Positions 14,383 to 17,388 of a stretch of DNA of 17,388 bases are shown here, in pieces (position 1 is the stretch's first letter; the number at the start of each line of letters is the position of its first letter). Made by a program: the position numbers and the translations under genes. The DNA is from Chloroflexota bacterium (GTDB taxonomy: Bacteria > Chloroflexota > Dehalococcoidia > SAR202 > UBA11138), in NCBI GenBank assembly GCA_022566975.1, contig JADFHV010000006.1:1-17388 (forward strand). Direction: 5' to 3'. Under the pieces are notes generated by a model. That model was given only the letters and a program-made list of their open reading frames with translations, was not told the DNA's origin and ran no database searches.

Positions 14383-15594
14383 CTAGACCACCGATAGCAT
14401 GCGGTCCAGGGCGACCCTTGCCTGAGCCGCGGTCTCCTCGTCCACCGTGATCTGGTTCACCACCACGCCTTCGTTGAGCCCATCGAGCGCCCATGACAGA
14501 TAGGCGGGATGGATCCGGTACATGGTGGCGCACGGGCAGACCACCGGGTCCAGCGAGAAGACCGTCTTGTCGGGGTTCTCGGCCGCTACGCGGTTGACGA
14601 GGTTGATCTCGGTCCCCACCGCCCACGCCGTCCCGGCCGCCGCCTCTCTTATGACCCTGATGATGTACTCCGTGGAGCCGTCGCAGTCCGCCGCCTCGAC
14701 CACCTCCATGACGCACTCGGGATGGACGACGACGTTGACGTCGGGGTATCGCCGCCGCGCCTCCTCGATCTGCGCGACCGTGAACCGCGTGTGCACCGAG
14801 CAGTGGCCCTGCCACAGGATGACCTTGGCGCGGCTCAGCTCCTCTTCGGTGTGGCCGCCCAGAGGCTTGAAGGGGTTCCAGACCACCATCTCGTCCAACC
14901 CGATGCCCATCTTCACTCCGGTGTTCCTACCCAGGTGCTGGTCGGGTAGAAACAGGATGGGTCCCCCTTTCTTGAGGGCCCACTCGAACGTGGCCGGGGC
15001 GTTGGTGGACGTGCAGACGATGCCATCGCTGCGTCCGCACAGGGCCTTGATGCTGGCCGTCGAGTTCATGTACGTGATGGGCGTCACCGCTTCATCGCCG
15101 AACACGTCCTGGAGGTCGTCCCAGCAGTCCAGAACGTCATCGATAAGGGCCATGTCGGACATGGAGCAGCCGGCGGTCAGGTTGGGCAGGATGACCTTCT
15201 GGTATGGGGTGCTGAGGATGTCGGCCGTCTCGGCCATGAAATGGACGCCGCAGAAGATGATGAACTCGGTTCCCTTCTGGGAGGCGGCGTGCTGCGAGAG
15301 CTTGAACGAGTCCCCGCGGAGGTCGGCGTACTTGATGATCTCGTCACGCTGATAGTGGTGGCCAAGGATCACCAGGCGCTCGCCAAGAGCCTTCCGCGAC
15401 TCGCCTATGCGCACGTCTAGCTCCTCGGGGCTCATGCGCATGTAGGAGACGGGGAGCTTCTGCCAGCGCACGCCCGCCTGGAACTCCTCTTCCAGGGGCT
15501 TGGACCGGAGCTCGTCGTCCGTCTGGCAGAAGGCAGACTGCTCGATCTCCGTAATCGGTATCGTCGGTGTTCTCTCTCGGGTCTTGACGACCAT
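14383..15594 (-). CDS. nadA: Quinolinate synthase
   Basis: This 4Fe-4S enzyme condenses iminoaspartate with dihydroxyacetone phosphate to quinolinate, the step before NadC. The protein has 403 residues, somewhat longer than most NadA because of an N-terminal extension of about 50 residues before the conserved core. Core motifs: LVILGHHYQRDEIIKYAD (74-91), GDSFKLSQ (94-101), FCGVHFMAETADIL (114-127), NLTAGCSMSD (138-147), FLPDQHLGRNTG (215-226) and VHPECVMEVV (290-299). The likely cluster ligands are Cys143, Cys294 and Cys353 or Cys355 in the CPCATM stretch. ATG 15594 has GAGGAG eight bases upstream, overlapping the miaB stop region 13 bases away, so it is cotranscribed with miaB. The enzyme supplying iminoaspartate (NadB or aspartate dehydrogenase) is not in the window. 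Confidence 0.96.
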   Translation of the reverse strand: MVVKTRERTPTIPITEIEQSAFCQTDDELRSKPLEEEFQAGVRWQKLPVSYMRMSPEELDVRIGESRKALGERLVILGHHYQRDEIIKYADLRGDSFKLSQHAASQKGTEFIIFCGVHFMAETADILSTPYQKVILPNLTAGCSMSDMALIDDVLDCWDDLQDVFGDEAVTPITYMNSTASIKALCGRSDGIVCTSTNAPATFEWALKKGGPILFLPDQHLGRNTGVKMGIGLDEMVVWNPFKPLGGHTEEELSRAKVILWQGHCSVHTRFTVAQIEEARRRYPDVNVVVHPECVMEVVEAADCDGSTEYIIRVIREAAAGTAWAVGTEINLVNRVAAENPDKTVFSLDPVVCPCATMYRIHPAYLSWALDGLNEGVVVNQITVDEETAAQARVALDRMLSVV

Positions 15595-15607
15595 TTCTCC
15601 GACTCCT

Positions 15608-16882
15608 CTAAGCGACCAGGGTACCCTGCAAGGACCAGGGCCCGGTCCGGTCTACTCTGACGTCCAGCAGGTCGCCCTTGCGGTCGCCGTCGTCTTCGAA
15701 GTAAACGAGCTTGTCGTTACGGTTTCGTCCGTACCACTTGCCGCGCTTGCGGCCTTCCACAAGTATCTCCACCGTCTCCCCTTGCAGATCGGCGTTCTTC
15801 CGAGCGAGAATCCGCTCCTGTAGCTCCTCGATAGCCTTGAGGCGGGCCCTCTTCTCCTCGTGTGGGACGTCGTCTTCCATCTTGCGGTCGGCGATAGTCC
15901 CGGCCCTGGTGGAGTAGGCGGCCGCGTGGACCTTGTCGAAGTGGATCTCGCTTATGAGGGAGACCGTCTGCTGGAACTGCGCCTCGGTCTCGCCGCAGAA
16001 CCCGACGATCACGTCGGTGCTCAGGGACACGTTCGGGACACGGTCGCGGATCTTCTCCACCAGACGCCGGTAGTCGTCGTTGGTGTAACCGCGCCGCATC
16101 CGTTGCAGGACGTCATCGTCGCCCGCCTGGAACGGCAGGTTGATGTGCTCGCATACCTTGTCCAACTCGGCGACCGACTCGATGATGTGGTCACTCATGT
16201 CGTTGGGGTGGGAGGTGAGGAAGCGGATGCGCTCGAGCCCATCCACGCCGTTCACCTCGGCCAGCAGGTCGCCCAGGTCGGGACTGCCGGGCAGGTCGTG
16301 GCCGTAGGAGTCGACGTTCTGGCCCAGCAACGTGACCTCTTTGACGCCCCGTTGGACGAGAAGCCGGACCTCGCTGGCTATCTCCTCGATGGGCCGGCAC
16401 ACCTCCCGGCCGCGCCGGTACGGGATAATGCAGAAGGTGCAGAACTTGTCGCACCCGTGGATGATGGGGACGTAGGCGGCGACGTCCGGTTTGGCGGTCA
16501 GTGACCCGATGCACCCCTCCGGGTCGATCCCCATGCGCTCTCCCAGCAGCTCTATCAGTGGCTCGAACTGCTGCGGCCGCATGAAGACGTCGGCGTAGGG
16601 GAAACGCTTCTGGAGGCCGTCCGTCTTGGGCCCGACCATACATCCCATCAGCGCCACGACCTTGCCGGGGTCCCGCTGCTTGATCGGCTTGAGACTGGTC
16701 AGCATGCCGACCACCTTGTCCTCGGCGCTCTGCCGGACCACGCAGCTGTTAAGCACGATGACGTCGGCGTCCTGCGGCGAGGCTGTGGGCGAGAGGCCCA
16801 TCTGTCCCAACGCGCTTTCAAGACGCTCGGAATCGGCTTTGTTCATCTGGCAGCCGATGGTCCAGATGTGATAATTGCGCAT
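15608..16882 (-). CDS. miaB: tRNA-2-methylthio-N6-dimethylallyladenosine synthase
   Basis: This radical-SAM methylthiotransferase adds a methylthio group to i6A37 of tRNAs that read codons starting with U. The protein has 424 residues, close to the usual 440. The N-terminal MTTase domain carries three cluster cysteines (Cys11 in IGCQMNKADSERL, Cys47 in NSCVVRQSAEDKV, Cys81 in MGCMVG). The radical-SAM site is GCDKFCTFCIIPYRRGRE with Cys144, Cys148 and Cys151. LGQNVDSYG and LTSHPNDM follow, and a TRAM-like RNA-binding end closes the protein. The IGCQMN start and DKV context favour MiaB over RimO or MtaB. I start at ATG 16882: upstream in-frame codons run into the tRNA gene. No Shine-Dalgarno is visible. 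The tRNA ends 36 bases upstream, suggesting a joint transcript released by tRNA processing. Confidence 0.94.
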   Translation of the reverse strand: MRNYHIWTIGCQMNKADSERLESALGQMGLSPTASPQDADVIVLNSCVVRQSAEDKVVGMLTSLKPIKQRDPGKVVALMGCMVGPKTDGLQKRFPYADVFMRPQQFEPLIELLGERMGIDPEGCIGSLTAKPDVAAYVPIIHGCDKFCTFCIIPYRRGREVCRPIEEIASEVRLLVQRGVKEVTLLGQNVDSYGHDLPGSPDLGDLLAEVNGVDGLERIRFLTSHPNDMSDHIIESVAELDKVCEHINLPFQAGDDDVLQRMRRGYTNDDYRRLVEKIRDRVPNVSLSTDVIVGFCGETEAQFQQTVSLISEIHFDKVHAAAYSTRAGTIADRKMEDDVPHEEKRARLKAIEELQERILARKNADLQGETVEILVEGRKRGKWYGRNRNDKLVYFEDDGDRKGDLLDVRVDRTGPWSLQGTLVA

Positions 16883-16917
16883 TTCGGATTGGCGGATTCG
16901 GGTGCCGGCCGACCTAC

Positions 16918-17009
16918 TGGCGGAGGGAATGGGATTCGAACCCATGAGAGGAATTTCTCCCCCTAACCGCTTAGCAGGCGGCCGCACTAGACCTCTATGC
17001 GATCCCTCC
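16918..17009 (-). tRNA. tRNA-Ser (anticodon GCT), 3' CCA encoded
   Basis: Read on the minus strand, acceptor GGAGGGA (17009-17003) pairs with TCCCTCC (16928-16922), followed by discriminator G (16921) and CCA (16920-16918). The anticodon arm is CCGC-CTGCTAA-GCGG with anticodon GCT, which reads AGC and AGU. The T arm is ATGGG-TTCGAAT-CCCAT. The long variable arm (about GGGGGAGAAATTCCTCTC) marks a class II tRNA, as expected for serine. Its own promoter lies directly upstream. Confidence 0.96.
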
Positions 17010-17019
17010 AATTTTCAAC

Positions 17020-17048
17020 AATATATCAGGGATGCGGTCATCTGACAA
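17020..17048 (-). promoter_or_regulatory. Promoter of tRNA-Ser, possibly of miaB-nadA-nadC too
   Basis: On the minus strand TTGTCA (17048-17043), a 17-base spacer and TATATT (17025-17020) match the consensus at five of six positions each. The start would be near 17013, a few bases before the mature tRNA. No other good promoter is seen before miaB. Confidence 0.7.
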
Positions 17049-17388
17049 GGAAAAACATTGTGATTTCCGACACTAATCGGAATCGGGGTTAGGAATCCGT
17101 AACACCAGCGCCCTCGGATGCCTTGTTCCGGCTATTGGGAGTTTTCGTGCGAGATGATGCCAGCAACTTCGATAAAATTTTCACAGATAAGCGTCGATCT
17201 GCGATTTAACGCCAGATGTCGGCGCGGTCGTGTGCCGCTTTCGTGGGGTGGGAAACGCCAAGCGTTGTCAGTGCCATGAGAATAGTGAGGTGTAGGGGCG
17301 GGTTTCAAACCCGCCCGTACGAGTGAGGACCGCCGCTGCATAAAACTGACCGCGTGCGCCAAAGCGCCTGCTCTGGGGTAGGGGCGAC
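17049..17388. other. Gene-free end of the window with one repeat
   Basis: I see no convincing gene here. A minus-strand reading frame covers 17132-17362 but runs through the palindromic repeat at 17292-17320. An imperfect hairpin (GATTTCCGA with TCGGAATC) lies around 17061-17083. The last bases (GGGGTAGGGGCGAC) look like the first arm of another palindromic repeat cut off by the window edge. Confidence 0.5.
17292..17320. repeat. Dispersed palindromic repeat, copy 2
   Basis: Identical to 3021-3049 at 28 of 29 positions; the change (GCCCGTAC for GCCCCTAC) breaks one base pair of the stem. Confidence 0.8.

Noticed and set aside
16883..17011. N-terminal extension of miaB by 43 codons
   Set aside because: It would be translated through the whole tRNA-Ser gene; MiaB proteins begin close to the IGCQMN motif.
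17132..17362. Minus-strand reading frame of 76 codons at the window end
   Set aside because: Part of it is a translation of the palindromic repeat at 17292-17320 (SLVRAGLKPAPTP), a common false gene call.

Overview
The window is a GC-rich bacterial chromosome segment made mostly of housekeeping genes. Start codons are often GTG or TTG, several genes overlap at start and stop, and the gaps between transcription units carry dispersed palindromic repeats. The gene styles and the repeat types (for example a 29-nt palindrome with a TTTCAAA centre) remind me of Chloroflexota, Dehalococcoidia-like lineages. That assignment is inference from memory and not the result of any search.

Layout. Bases 1-909 are poorly defined: a possible small gene interrupted by an in-frame amber codon (140-496), a perfect intrinsic terminator (554-582), and an unrecognised 56-codon ORF on the minus strand (683-853). 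A ribbon-helix-helix-like gene on the minus strand (910-1320) has a near-consensus promoter. It diverges from the lspA-rluD pair (1513-2987, overlapping by GTGA). A ZIP metal transporter and a Fur-family regulator follow on the minus strand (3260-4527), then gltX on the plus strand. Next comes a plus-strand run of yqeY, purQ, two half-size EamA genes and purL (6431-10788), then an FmdB-type zinc-ribbon gene and dtd. The minus strand resumes with a membrane-anchored beta-propeller protein (11781-13106), nadC, nadA, miaB and tRNA-Ser(GCT), the last four read tRNA first.

How the parts work together. purQ and purL are two of the three subunits of the PurS/PurQ/PurL type FGAM synthetase, but purS is not in the window and two EamA half-transporters lie between them. 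nadA and nadC encode consecutive steps of NAD synthesis. gltX, dtd, rluD, miaB, yqeY and the tRNA all concern translation. The ZIP transporter and the Fur-family gene appear to form a small metal-homeostasis circuit: three copies of one 15-bp dyad (7-1-7) lie before ZIP, on the regulator's start codon and over the regulator's -10 box.

Most noteworthy are this operator triad, the repeat-built leader of the yqeY-purQ unit (promoter, 26-bp tandem hairpins, a REP-like palindrome and a three-hairpin element), the split EamA pair inside the purine cluster, and the strong palindrome at the predicted transcription start of the zinc-ribbon gene. I saw no defence system, phage, transposase or CRISPR array.
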